This document shows, in pieces, positions 9,168-17,129 of a stretch of 36,285 nucleotides of DNA. The translations under genes were made by a program, and so were the position numbers. This stretch comes from Thermomonospora catenispora (lineage in GTDB: Bacteria; Actinomycetota; Actinomycetes; Streptosporangiales; Streptosporangiaceae). The first letter of the stretch is position 1; the number at the start of each line of letters is the position of its first letter. The notes beneath the pieces were generated by a model. It did no database searches and had not been told where the DNA came from. It worked only from the letters and a program-made list of their open reading frames with translations. The DNA is taken from NCBI RefSeq assembly GCF_006363815.1, contig NZ_RRYT01000027.1:29454-65738 (forward strand), written 5' to 3'.

Positions 9168-9196
9168 GGCCCCCGGTCGCATCCGCGCCGGGGGCC
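9168..9196 (+). terminator. Hairpin terminator after SPW gene
   Basis: Perfect 9-bp stem GGCCCCCGG / CCGGGGGCC with an 11-nt loop, 14 bp after the SPW stop codon. There is no T-tract, as is common for actinomycete terminators. Confidence 0.5.
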
Positions 9197-9244
9197 CCGT
9201 CATGCCCGGACCATGATCGGGCACGGCCATGCCCGCGCCGTGAC

Positions 9245-9283
9245 GGGGGAATCGATGAGGGAGAGGAAGGGGGAATCGATGAG
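9245..9283 (+). repeat. 24-bp tandem duplication carrying two start sites
   Basis: GGGGGAATCGATGAG occurs at 9245-9259 and again at 9269-9283, a period of exactly 24 bp. Each copy contains a purine-rich ribosome binding site and an in-frame ATG for the TetR gene (9255 and 9279), so the duplication gives that gene two candidate starts eight codons apart. Confidence 0.6.
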
Positions 9284-9848
9284 AGGACGCGGACGCGGCG
9301 GCGACGCCCGGACCAGGATCCTGGACGCCGCCGAGGAGCTGTTCGCCGCCGACGGATATGAGGCCACCTCCACCGCCCGGGTGGCGCGGCGCGCCGGAGT
9401 GCCCAAAGGGCTGGTGTTCCACTACTTCCCGCAGAAGATCGACCTGCTGGTCGCGCTGGTCGAGGAGCGCACCCACATCGAGGAGCCCGGCGCCGCCCCG
9501 ACCGCCGAGGACACCGCCCGCGACCCGGCCGGCGCGCTGGCGCGGCTGGCCCGCCGCCTGCCGCTGCGCGCCTCCCCCGCGATGCGGCGGATCCTGTTCC
9601 GCGAGGCCGACACCCATCGTTCGGTCCGCGACCGGCTGCACGCCCTCAACCGGGCCGTCCTGCACCGCGCCCGCGCCGCCCTGGAGATCGCCCTTCCCGG
9701 CGCCCGGGGCGACGCGGCCCGTCTGGAGGCCGCCGCCGCCACCTTCACCGCCGTCCTGCTCTACCAGGAGAACCTGGCCCATCTGACCGGCCACCACGTC
9801 GACCCCGAGGCGGTCGCCGAGCTGATCGCCCGTTCTCTCGGGACCTGA
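9279..9848 (+). CDS. TetR-family transcriptional regulator
   Basis: 189-residue one-component regulator. The N-terminal DNA-binding domain reads TRILDAAEELFAADGYEATS, then the helix-turn-helix TARVARRAGVPKGLVFHYFP (roughly residues 35-55), followed by QKIDLLVALVEE. The all-helical C-terminal ligand domain is divergent, so the inducer cannot be named. ATG 9279 is preferred because AGGAAGGGGG precedes it; ATG 9255, eight codons earlier, has a similar site created by a local duplication. It lies downstream of the SPW gene and convergent with the HxlR gene. The palindrome at 8725-8744 is a possible autoregulatory or SPW operator, which is inference only. Confidence 0.92.
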   Translation: MRGRGRGGDARTRILDAAEELFAADGYEATSTARVARRAGVPKGLVFHYFPQKIDLLVALVEERTHIEEPGAAPTAEDTARDPAGALARLARRLPLRASPAMRRILFREADTHRSVRDRLHALNRAVLHRARAALEIALPGARGDAARLEAAAATFTAVLLYQENLAHLTGHHVDPEAVAELIARSLGT

Positions 9849-9896
9849 CCCCGTCCCCGCCCGGCCGACGATCCGTCCGCTCCCCCGCCGAGCCCC

Positions 9897-9918
9897 CGCC
9901 CTCGCCCGCCTGAGGGCG
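9897..9918. terminator. Hairpin between convergent TetR and HxlR genes
   Basis: CGCCCTC / GAGGGCG stem of seven base pairs with an 8-nt loop, about midway between the TetR stop and the HxlR stop. A second small stem CCGTCC / GGACGG (9939-9955) overlaps the HxlR stop. Either could end transcription from both sides; there is no T-tract. Confidence 0.35.
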
Positions 9919-9945
9919 CCCCGGAGCCGCGCGGGTCCCCGTCCC

Positions 9946-10443
9946 TCACGGACGGAGGGGGTCCAGCAGCCTGCGGGGCTCGGCCAGCGCCCGGCTCACC
10001 GGGTCGTCCCCCACCGGGCGGCCCGGCACGGGGAGCATCCGCACCTCCTCGGGGGGAACGATCCCGCCGCAGGACGGGCAGGACCCCGACGGGTCCAGCC
10101 TGGTCCCGCAGGCGACGTGCTCGAAGACGCGGGACGGCCCGTCCGCGCTGAAGTGCCGCTCGCCCCAGCGGGCGAGCATGTGCAGGGCGGGCCACAGCTC
10201 CCGGCCCCGTTCGGTCAGCTCGTACTCGCAGCCGTGCTTGGCCAGCACGCCCGCCTCCACCAGTGCCTGCAACCGGGAGGAGAGGACCGCGCGGGGCAGA
10301 CCGAGATGGGCGAGGAAGTCCGAGAAGCGCCGCACCCCGTAGAAGGCGTCCCGGAGGATCAGCAGGGTCCAGCGCTCGCCCACGATCTCCAGCGCACGGG
10401 CCAGCGCGCAGTCCTGCCCTCGGTAGTCCTTGCCCAGCGCCAT
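9946..10443 (-). CDS. HxlR-family winged-helix regulator
   Basis: 165-residue regulator of the HxlR/MarR-like group. It opens with CALARALEIVGERWTLLILRDAFYG, the classic HxlR start including the redox- or ligand-sensing N-terminal Cys, and continues RRFSDFLAHLGLPRAVLSSRLQALVEAGVL as the winged helix. The C-terminal tail is longer than usual and carries CGTRLDPSGSCPSCGG, a possible zinc-ribbon-like cysteine cluster. The ATG at 10443 has GGAG six bases upstream; longer in-frame readings would run through the operators. It is divergent from the MFS transporter with 89 bp between them, which contain two GTTCA/TGAAC palindromes, so it very likely represses that pump and itself. Confidence 0.92.
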   Translation of the reverse strand: MALGKDYRGQDCALARALEIVGERWTLLILRDAFYGVRRFSDFLAHLGLPRAVLSSRLQALVEAGVLAKHGCEYELTERGRELWPALHMLARWGERHFSADGPSRVFEHVACGTRLDPSGSCPSCGGIVPPEEVRMLPVPGRPVGDDPVSRALAEPRRLLDPLRP

Positions 10444-10464
10444 GTCTCCGATCCTAACGGGTCG

Positions 10465-10522
10465 GTTCATTGAATGAACTGACCGTGATACGGTCATGAT
10501 CCGCATGGTTCATTCATTGAAC
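10465..10522. promoter_or_regulatory. Operator pair and central palindrome between HxlR and MFS genes
   Basis: Two related 15-bp palindromes, GTTCATTGAATGAAC (10465-10479) and GTTCATTCATTGAAC (10508-10522), are spaced 43 bp start to start, about four helical turns. A third inverted repeat, GACCGTGATACGGTC (10481-10495), lies between them. The second palindrome abuts the MFS ribosome binding site (GGAGGTG), and the first lies in the HxlR leader. Dimeric HxlR bound at both could loop or block both promoters. The sites are seen; the binding is inferred. Confidence 0.7.
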
Positions 10523-10532
10523 TGGAGGTGTC

Positions 10533-11957
10533 ATGGCCGTTGCATCGCCGCCGCACATCCGAACGCCCGGGGCCCGTCGGGCCGCGCTCGTGCTGCCGAG
10601 CGCCGCGACCATGCTGGCGATGATGAACTACTGCGCGCCGATGGCCACTCTGTCGGTGACCGCCGCCGGGCTGGGGGCGGGGGACGGCGCGCGGATCTGG
10701 CTGCTGGGCGGGATCAACCTCGGGTTGACCGCGACGCTGCTGGTCTCCGGCACCCTGGCCGACGACCACGGACGCCGCCGGGTGTTCGCCGCGGGGGCGG
10801 CCGTGCTGGCGGCGGCCAGCACGGCGTGCGCGCTGGCGCCGAACGTCGCCGTCTTCGTCGCGGGGCGCATCGTGCAGGGCGCGGCCAGCGCCGCCATGCT
10901 CTCGGCCGGGCTGGGCATGCTGGGGCACGCCCATCCCGGCGCCGCGGAGCGCACTCGCGCCACGGGCGTCTGGAGCGCGATGCTCAGCGGCGGCATCGCG
11001 ATCGGCCCGATCGTCTCGTCGCTGCCGGCACAGACGGTGAGCTGGCGGCTGTGGTACTGGATCGCGGCGGCGCTGGCGGTGCCGCTGGCCCTGGCCGCCC
11101 GGTCGGCGCCCGAGTCCCGGGCCGACCGGCGGCGCGGCCTGGACGTGCCCGGCGTGCTCACCCTGACGGCCGGGGTGACCGCGCTGATGACCGCGATCAC
11201 GCTCGGGCGCACCGGTTGGAACGACCCCCGCGTCCTCGTCCTGTCGGTCGTCGGCGCGCTGCTGCTGGGCGTCTTCTGCGCCGTGGAGACGCGCCGCCGC
11301 GAACCGATGCTGGACATGCGGCTGCTGCGCCGCCCCGGTTTCGCGGCGGCGACCCTCGGGGCCCTGGTCAGCGGGGTGGCGGTGATCGGGATGCTCACCC
11401 ACCTGTCGACGGTGCTGGGGCACACCCTGGGGCTCACGCCCCTCGGCACGTCCCTGGTGTTCCTGGCCTGGTCGGGCGTGGCGTTCACGGTCTCGTTCCG
11501 CGTCGGACGGCTCAGCCCGCGGTTCGCGCACCGGCACCGCCTCGTGCTCGGCCTGTCGCTGTGCGCCGTGGGCGAGGCAGCGATGCTGGGCGCAGGCCCG
11601 GGGGACCCGTGGTGGCGGCTGGTCCCCGGCCTGGCGATCGCGGGCGTCGGCAGCGGCCTGTCCAACGCCGCGCTGGCCGCCCTGGCGGTCGGCAGCGTCC
11701 CGGCGGACCGCGCCGCGATGGGCTCGGGCGCCAACAACACCGCCCGTTATCTCGGCGCCTCGATCGGGGTCGCCATGGTCGCCGCCATCGCCGCCGCGGG
11801 CGCGGGCCGCTCCGCGGCCCCCGAAGCGGTCGCCCACGGCATCGACATCGCCCTGGTCGTCTCGGCGGTCCTGAACCTGGTCGCGGCGGGGCTCATCGCC
11901 GTCATATCCGGCCGCAGGGCCCCCGCGGACGCGGTCAGCTCGCCAGGTCCTCGATGA
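10533..11957 (+). CDS. MFS drug-efflux transporter (DHA2-like)
   Basis: 474-residue major facilitator with about 13-14 hydrophobic segments, fitting the 14-TM drug:proton antiporter group. Motif A is clear as GTLADDHGRRRVF between segments 2 and 3, and GGIAIGPIVSSL corresponds to the antiporter motif C in segment 5. The substrate is unknown; quinones, dyes or antibiotics are typical. The ATG has GGAGGTG five bases upstream. It is divergent from an HxlR regulator with shared palindromes, the usual arrangement of an inducible efflux pump. Its last 23 bases overlap the end of the convergent VWA gene on the other strand, with no terminator between them, so collision or antisense effects are possible. 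Confidence 0.92.
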   Translation: MAVASPPHIRTPGARRAALVLPSAATMLAMMNYCAPMATLSVTAAGLGAGDGARIWLLGGINLGLTATLLVSGTLADDHGRRRVFAAGAAVLAAASTACALAPNVAVFVAGRIVQGAASAAMLSAGLGMLGHAHPGAAERTRATGVWSAMLSGGIAIGPIVSSLPAQTVSWRLWYWIAAALAVPLALAARSAPESRADRRRGLDVPGVLTLTAGVTALMTAITLGRTGWNDPRVLVLSVVGALLLGVFCAVETRRREPMLDMRLLRRPGFAAATLGALVSGVAVIGMLTHLSTVLGHTLGLTPLGTSLVFLAWSGVAFTVSFRVGRLSPRFAHRHRLVLGLSLCAVGEAAMLGAGPGDPWWRLVPGLAIAGVGSGLSNAALAALAVGSVPADRAAMGSGANNTARYLGASIGVAMVAAIAAAGAGRSAAPEAVAHGIDIALVVSAVLNLVAAGLIAVISGRRAPADAVSSPGPR

Positions 11958-13329
11958 ACCGGGCGAGCTGGGTGAGGTTGCGGCACTCGTGCATCGGAAC
12001 GATCTCGCCGTAGGCGGCGGCGGCCGAATCGCCGGTGTTCCAGTGACGACGCGGCTCGGGGTTGAGCCAGTGGGCGTTGCGGGCCGCCTCGACCAGGCGG
12101 CGCAGGATCGGCAGGGACAGCTCGCCGTAGTTGGACCGCGCGTCGCCCAGGATCAGCAGCGAGGTCTTCGGGGTGACGGCGTCGCGGTACTTCTCGTCGA
12201 AGACCTTGATGGCGTGGCCGTAGTTGCTGCGTCCGGTGATCCACACCAGATCGGCCTCCCGCGCCATGGCGGTCATCGCGTCCGCCACGTCCATCCCCGG
12301 CGCGAAGAACCGGGTGATCTCGTCGGTGGTGTCGATGAACGCGAACGCCCGCACCTTGGTGAACTGCTCTCGCAGCGCGAACGTCAGCAGCAGCGTGAAG
12401 TGCGCGAACGAGGACACCGAGTCGCTGACGTCGCACAAGATGACCAGCTCGGGGCGGTGCGGGCGGCGGGGCCGATGGCGGGTGGTCAGCGGCACCCCGC
12501 CGGTCGACAGCGACGCCCGCACGGTCCGGCGGAAGTCCAGCCGCCCGCGCCGCGCCAGCCGCTGCCGCTGCGCCAGGCGGGTCGCCAGCCGCCGCGCCAG
12601 CGGGTAGACCTCGCGGCGCAGCGCGTCCAGGTCGGCGCGGCCGGCGCGGTTGAAGTCCAGCTGCTCCAGCGGAGGGCGGACCGCCAGCCGGGCGGCGCGC
12701 TGCACGTCGCTGTCCTCGGCGATGCGCCGCCGGACCTCGGCGGCGACCATCTCCTCAAAACGCCCGATCCGTTCCCGGAACCGCCGCCGGGCGACCTGTT
12801 CGGCCATCCCCCCGCGTTCCCGTCCCTGCAGGACGGCGTTCAGCAGCGAGGCCATCAGGGTGCTCGGGGACAGCGCCTGCAGCACCGCGGAGGAGAACCA
12901 CGACTGCTGGCCGGGCAGCCGGCCGTAGCGGCCGACCGCGGCCCGGGCGAACTGGGCGAGCGCGGCCTCGTCCCCCTCCAGCAGCAGATCCCGCAGCTCC
13001 TGGCGCTCCCGTTGCACCTGGGGGTCCATCGCCGGCGGGATGGAGGAGTCCCGCTCCTCCGTCCCGCCCTCGGCGCGTTCGGCGGCCAGCGCCACCCCGT
13101 CGCCGAGCGCGGCCGGGAACCACAGGTCGAACAGCGCGTCGAAGACGGGACGGTGGGCCGGGCGTTTGACCAGGGCGGCCGCGTAGGCGGCGCGCAGCGC
13201 CTGGCGGTCCATCAGGTCGATGACGCCGAGCGCGCGCGCCGCGTCCAGTCCCTCGGCCACCGAGACCGGCAGCCCGGCGTCGCGCAGCGCCGCCACGAAG
13301 CCGGTGTGCCGGTCGATCAGCGAGCCCAT
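11935..13329 (-). CDS. VWA-domain protein, CoxE-like (MoxR partner)
   Basis: 464-residue cytoplasmic protein of the CoxE/DUF58-adjacent VWA group. A helical N-terminal region (about 1-290) is followed by a von Willebrand A domain (about 294-464). The metal-ion site is D300-V-S302-D-S304 (ILCDVSDSVSSF), followed by the conserved aromatic and FIDTTDEI segment and WITGRSNYGHA, with the third-loop residues in LLILGDARSNYGE. Family members work with MoxR AAA+ ATPases as chaperones that insert cofactors or mature complexes. The MoxR gene lies only six bases upstream in the same direction, so the two form one unit. No client enzyme (CO dehydrogenase, oxidoreductase) is nearby. Start ATG is six bases after the MoxR stop. 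Confidence 0.9.
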   Translation of the reverse strand: MGSLIDRHTGFVAALRDAGLPVSVAEGLDAARALGVIDLMDRQALRAAYAAALVKRPAHRPVFDALFDLWFPAALGDGVALAAERAEGGTEERDSSIPPAMDPQVQRERQELRDLLLEGDEAALAQFARAAVGRYGRLPGQQSWFSSAVLQALSPSTLMASLLNAVLQGRERGGMAEQVARRRFRERIGRFEEMVAAEVRRRIAEDSDVQRAARLAVRPPLEQLDFNRAGRADLDALRREVYPLARRLATRLAQRQRLARRGRLDFRRTVRASLSTGGVPLTTRHRPRRPHRPELVILCDVSDSVSSFAHFTLLLTFALREQFTKVRAFAFIDTTDEITRFFAPGMDVADAMTAMAREADLVWITGRSNYGHAIKVFDEKYRDAVTPKTSLLILGDARSNYGELSLPILRRLVEAARNAHWLNPEPRRHWNTGDSAAAAYGEIVPMHECRNLTQLARFIEDLAS

Positions 13330-13335
13330 CGCGGC

Positions 13336-14205
13336 TCAGCCCTCGGCCGGAAGCCCCAGCTCCCGGGCGGCCCGCCGCTGGTCGGAGACGTGCTTGAGGA
13401 CCACGCCGAGGGTCCGCGCGACGGCCGCCTCGTCCAGCTCGTCCAGTCCGAGCGCCAGCAGGGTGCGGGCCCAGTCGACGGTCTCGGCGATGGACGGGGC
13501 CTTCTTGATGTCCAGGGCGCGCAGCGCGCCCACCGTGCGCACCAGCTGCTCGGCCAGGTCGGCCTCGATGCCGGGGACGCGGGCCAGCACGATGTCGCGC
13601 TCCCGCTCCGGCGTGGGATAGTCCAGGTGCAGGTAGAGGCAGCGGCGCTTGAGCGCCTCCGACAGCTCCCGGGCGGCGTTGGAGGTCAGCACCACGAACG
13701 GGCGGCGGACGGCGGTGATGGTGCCCAGTTCGGGGATGGTGACCTGGAAGTCCGACAGCACCTCCAGCAGCAGCCCCTCCACCTCGACGTCGGCCTTGTC
13801 GGTCTCGTCGATCAGCAGCACCGTCGGGCCGGTCCGCCGGATCGCCGTCAGCAGCGGCCGCTCCAGCAGGAACTCCTCGGTGAAGATGTCGTCGTGGGTG
13901 GTCTCCCACGCCTGGTCGGAGGGGGCGGCCTGGATCCGCAGCAGCTGCTTTTTGTAATTCCACTCGTACAGGGCGCGGGCCTCGTCCAGCCCTTCGTAGC
14001 ACTGCAGCCGGACCAGCTCCGCGCCGGTGGCGGCCGACACCGCCTTGGCCAGCTCGGTCTTGCCGACCCCGGCGGGGCCTTCCACCAGCAGCGGTTTGCC
14101 GAGGGCGTCGGCCAGGTACACGGTGGTGGCGATGGCGTCGTCGGCCAGATAGCCGACCTCGCCGAGCCGCCGCACGACCTCCGCCGGTGAGGAGAACAAC
14201 GTCAC
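13336..14205 (-). CDS. MoxR-family AAA+ ATPase
   Basis: 289-residue AAA+ ATPase. Walker A is GPAGVGKT (43-50), Walker B LLIDETDKAD (130-139), sensor 1 LTSN (173-176) and the arginine-finger segment ALKRRC (184-189). YEWNYKKQLLRIQ after the first strand is characteristic of the MoxR branch that pairs with CoxE-like VWA proteins. It would remodel or activate a partner complex using ATP. The start is GTG, preceded by AAGGTGG; it overlaps the TGA of the upstream lipoprotein gene (GTGA), so translation is coupled. The VWA partner follows after six bases. The lipoprotein, ATPase and VWA gene thus form a three-gene unit. Confidence 0.94.
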   Translation of the reverse strand: MTLFSSPAEVVRRLGEVGYLADDAIATTVYLADALGKPLLVEGPAGVGKTELAKAVSAATGAELVRLQCYEGLDEARALYEWNYKKQLLRIQAAPSDQAWETTHDDIFTEEFLLERPLLTAIRRTGPTVLLIDETDKADVEVEGLLLEVLSDFQVTIPELGTITAVRRPFVVLTSNAARELSEALKRRCLYLHLDYPTPERERDIVLARVPGIEADLAEQLVRTVGALRALDIKKAPSIAETVDWARTLLALGLDELDEAAVARTLGVVLKHVSDQRRAARELGLPAEG

Positions 14206-14723
14206 GAAGCCACCTTGGTATAGGTCTGGTTGGTGCCGCCGAACACCAGCCGGTCGCCGCCGGAGCTCAGCGTGACACCCCAAAAGGACGCCTCCCGCGG
14301 GTCGGTCCCCTCCCAGGAGAAGCGGAACCGGTTGGGCCCGTCGGGGATCACCTGGCCCGCCCACAGGGTGCGGCCGCGGGCGATCCAGGCGCCCGTCCCG
14401 TCGGCCCGGAAGACGAAGTAGTCCTGGGCCGGGCCCTTGCCCACCCACTTGCCGACCAGGGGTTTGACCTGGCCCGCCCGGACCTTCGGCAGCGGGGCCC
14501 CGGTGATCGGCACGTCCGCGCCGGTGATCGGGCCCGGCCCGCCGGGGACGTCGGACGGGAGCACGCCGCTGGTGGGCGCTCCGGCCGCCGTCCGGCCGGG
14601 GGTGCCGCTCGGTCCGCCCGCGGCCTCGGCCGGGCCGGGGTCCTCGCCGCCGGAGCAGCCCGTCAGGGTCAGCGCCGCCGCCGTGAACGCCGTCAGGAGG
14701 ATCGAGCGCAACGAACCGGTCAC
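14202..14723 (-). CDS. Putative lipoprotein of unknown function
   Basis: 173 residues. A signal peptide (SILLTAFTAAALTLTGC) ends in the lipobox LTGC at about residue 23. A Pro/Gly/Thr-rich disordered stretch follows (to about 85), then a small domain with GKWVGKGPAQDYFVFRADGTGAWIARGRTLWAG and SFWGVTLSSGGDRLVFGG, which reads like a lipocalin-like beta barrel. No named family is recognised. The GTG at 14723 is preferred because GGAGG lies eight bases upstream; a GTG three codons earlier overlaps that site. Its TGA overlaps the MoxR GTG, so it may be an extracellular partner or client of the MoxR-VWA pair, but that is only positional inference. Confidence 0.8.
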   Translation of the reverse strand: MTGSLRSILLTAFTAAALTLTGCSGGEDPGPAEAAGGPSGTPGRTAAGAPTSGVLPSDVPGGPGPITGADVPITGAPLPKVRAGQVKPLVGKWVGKGPAQDYFVFRADGTGAWIARGRTLWAGQVIPDGPNRFRFSWEGTDPREASFWGVTLSSGGDRLVFGGTNQTYTKVAS

Positions 14724-14785
14724 GTGTGCCACCTCCGAATCGGGGGACTGCCGCAGTGTAACCGGGATCTTCCGGACACGGCCGG

Positions 14786-14832
14786 GCGCTCGCATCCCCT
14801 CGCCCACGGAGGGTCCCGCGGGATGCGAGCGC
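14786..14832 (-). terminator. Hairpin terminator after acyl-CoA dehydrogenase gene
   Basis: Perfect 13-bp stem GCGCTCGCATCCC / GGGATGCGAGCGC with a 21-nt loop, starting 18 bp after the dehydrogenase stop codon. It separates that gene from the lipoprotein-MoxR-VWA unit. No T-tract. Confidence 0.65.
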
Positions 14833-14849
14833 ACGCGGCCGGCTCGGCG

Positions 14850-17054
14850 TCACTTGCCGGGCTCGGGGTCCCGGGGGAGGCCGAGCAGACGTTCGCCGAT
14901 GATGTTGAGCTGCACCTCGGTGGTGCCGCCGTAGATCGTCATCGCGCGGCTGAACAGCATGGCCCGGGCCATGATGCCGCTGCGGGTCGCCGGCGTCTCG
15001 GTGGCGGCGGCCGCCCCCTGCGCGGCCCAGCAGTAGTCGGCCACGTCCTGGTTGAACTGCACGCCCAGCAGCTTGCGGACGCTGGCCTCGGCGCCGGGCT
15101 CCACGCCGTTGAGCTGCTTGAGGGTGCTGCGCAGCGCCAGCAGGTCGATGGCCTGGCCCTGGGCGATCAGGGCGCCGACCTCGGCGGCGGTCACCGGGTC
15201 CAGCTCGGCGCCCTCGAAGAACTTCAGCAGCTCGGGCACGCCCATGCCCAGGCCGCCGCCGGTCGACAGCGACACCCGCTCGTTGCTGAGGGTGTTGCGG
15301 GCGACCTTCCACCCCTCGTTGACCTTGCCGACCACGCAGTCGTCGGGGACGAACACCCCGTCGAGGAAGACCTCGTTGAACAGCGCGTCGCCGGTCATCT
15401 CCCGCAGCGGGCGCACGTCCACGCCCTCGGACTTCATGTCGACCAGGAAGTAGGTGATGCCCTCGTGCTTGGGAGCGTCGGGGTCGGTGCGGGCGATGCA
15501 GAAGCCCCACTGGGCCATGTGCGCGACCGAGGTCCAGATCTTCTGGCCGGTCAGCCGCCAGCCGCCCTCGACCTTCTCGGCCTTCATCGACAGCGAGGCC
15601 AGGTCGGAGCCGGCGCCGGGCTCGCTGAACAGCTGGCACCAGATCATCTCGCCGCGCAGGGTGGGCCGCAGGAAGCGCTCTTTCTGCTCCTCGGTGCCGT
15701 AGGCGACCAGGGACGGCACCAGCCAGGTGCCGATCATCAGGTTCGGCGGCTTGATCCCGGCGGCCTTGAGCTCCTGCTGGATGAGGATCTGCTCGACCGG
15801 TCCGGCGCCGCGGCCCCACGGCTCGGGCAGGTGCGGGGCGGTCCAGCCCTCATCGCCCATCGTGCGGTGCAGGGCCTCCTTGTCGTCCTTGAGCGGGGCC
15901 AGCCGCTCGGCGATCTCGGCGCGGATCCGCTCGCGCAGCGGCTGGGTGTCGTCGTCCAGCTCCAGTTCGATCGGCCGGCGGTGCCCGGCCAGGCCGAGCT
16001 CGGCGACGGCGGCCGCGTAGTCCTTGGCGGGGCCCAGCAGCGCCCGCAGGCTCAGCACGCGGCGCAGGTAGATGTGGGCGTCGTGCTCCCAGGTGAAGCC
16101 GATGCCGCCGAGGATCTGGATGCAGTCGCGGGCGATCTGCGCGCACGACTCGGGGGCGACGGCGCCGGCGACCGCGATGGCGAACTCGGTCTCGGGGGCG
16201 GGCTCCTCGTCGAGGGCGCGAGCGGCGTCCCACACCGCGGCGCGGGCCTTCTCCAGGGCGATCAGCATCCGGGCGGCCTTGTGCTTGACGCCCTGGAACT
16301 GCCCGATCGGCCGGCCGAACTGCTCGCGGACCTTGGCGTACTCCGCGGCGGTGGTCACGCACCAGGAGGCGGCGCCGACGCTCTCGGCGCCCAGCAGCAC
16401 GGTGGCCAGCTCGCGAACCCGCTCGGTGCGCAGCCCGGTGAGCACCCGGTCGGCGGCCACGGTCACCTCGGCGGCCTCGACCTTGGCGACCCGGCGCACC
16501 TTGTCCAGGCTCTCCAGCGGGGTCACGGTCACCTCGGCGGCGTCCACCGCGACCCACTGCCGGCCGCCGTCCACCTCCACCGGCAGCACCAGCACATCGG
16601 CCAGGCCGGCGCCCAGCACCGGCTCGGCGGCGCCGGAGACCACCAGACGGTCGCCCTCCCGGCGGCCGGTCAGCCCGCCGGCCAGCGCCAGCGCGCCGGT
16701 GCGGGAGCCGTCGGCCAGTCCGGGCAGCAGCTCGCTCTTGGCCTTGTCGTTGTCGCTCGCGTCGATCGCGGCGCTGGCGAGCACGGTCGGCAGGAACGGC
16801 CCGGGGGCGGCGGCACGGCCGAGCTCCTCCAGCGCCACGGCCAGCTCGGGCGTGCCGTAGCCCTGCCCGCCGTGCTCCTCGGCCAGGTGCAGGCCCAGCA
16901 GACCCTGCTCGGCGAGCGCGGACCAGAACTGCGGTTCGGTCTCGGTGTCGGCGTCCAGCGCGGCGCGGACCACCTGGGGGGAGATGTGGCGCTCGGCGAA
17001 CCCGCGCACCGACTCGGCAAGCGCCTCGTGCTCTTCGGTCAGCCCGATGGCCAT
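14850..17054 (-). CDS. Tandem-domain acyl-CoA dehydrogenase (FadE34/FadE6 type)
   Basis: 734 residues, twice the length of a normal acyl-CoA dehydrogenase, with two dehydrogenase units (about 1-355 and 365-734). The first half keeps REQFGRPIGQFQ (243-254), which contacts FAD across subunits, and the ILGGIGFTWEHDAHIYLRR helix (314-332), but has lost the SEPGAGSD signature. The second half keeps SEPGAGSDLASL (477-488), LTGQKIWTS and YGGTTEVQ, but not the RxQFGRPIG motif. One composite FAD site per chain is therefore likely, like the alpha/beta heterotetramers and fused FadE34-type enzymes of steroid side-chain oxidation. At the position of the MCAD-type base (YEGT) the C-terminal half has YGGT, so the base lies elsewhere. 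AAGGTGA precedes the ATG. Substrate is unproven; a bulky or branched acyl-CoA is likely. Confidence 0.9.
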   Translation of the reverse strand: MAIGLTEEHEALAESVRGFAERHISPQVVRAALDADTETEPQFWSALAEQGLLGLHLAEEHGGQGYGTPELAVALEELGRAAAPGPFLPTVLASAAIDASDNDKAKSELLPGLADGSRTGALALAGGLTGRREGDRLVVSGAAEPVLGAGLADVLVLPVEVDGGRQWVAVDAAEVTVTPLESLDKVRRVAKVEAAEVTVAADRVLTGLRTERVRELATVLLGAESVGAASWCVTTAAEYAKVREQFGRPIGQFQGVKHKAARMLIALEKARAAVWDAARALDEEPAPETEFAIAVAGAVAPESCAQIARDCIQILGGIGFTWEHDAHIYLRRVLSLRALLGPAKDYAAAVAELGLAGHRRPIELELDDDTQPLRERIRAEIAERLAPLKDDKEALHRTMGDEGWTAPHLPEPWGRGAGPVEQILIQQELKAAGIKPPNLMIGTWLVPSLVAYGTEEQKERFLRPTLRGEMIWCQLFSEPGAGSDLASLSMKAEKVEGGWRLTGQKIWTSVAHMAQWGFCIARTDPDAPKHEGITYFLVDMKSEGVDVRPLREMTGDALFNEVFLDGVFVPDDCVVGKVNEGWKVARNTLSNERVSLSTGGGLGMGVPELLKFFEGAELDPVTAAEVGALIAQGQAIDLLALRSTLKQLNGVEPGAEASVRKLLGVQFNQDVADYCWAAQGAAAATETPATRSGIMARAMLFSRAMTIYGGTTEVQLNIIGERLLGLPRDPEPGK

Positions 17055-17129
17055 TCGTCACCTTCTCTGCTGGTCAGTTGCTGGTCGCGCGGGTGGCTCC
17101 GGATATGTCCCGCCCACGTTCCGACGCAG

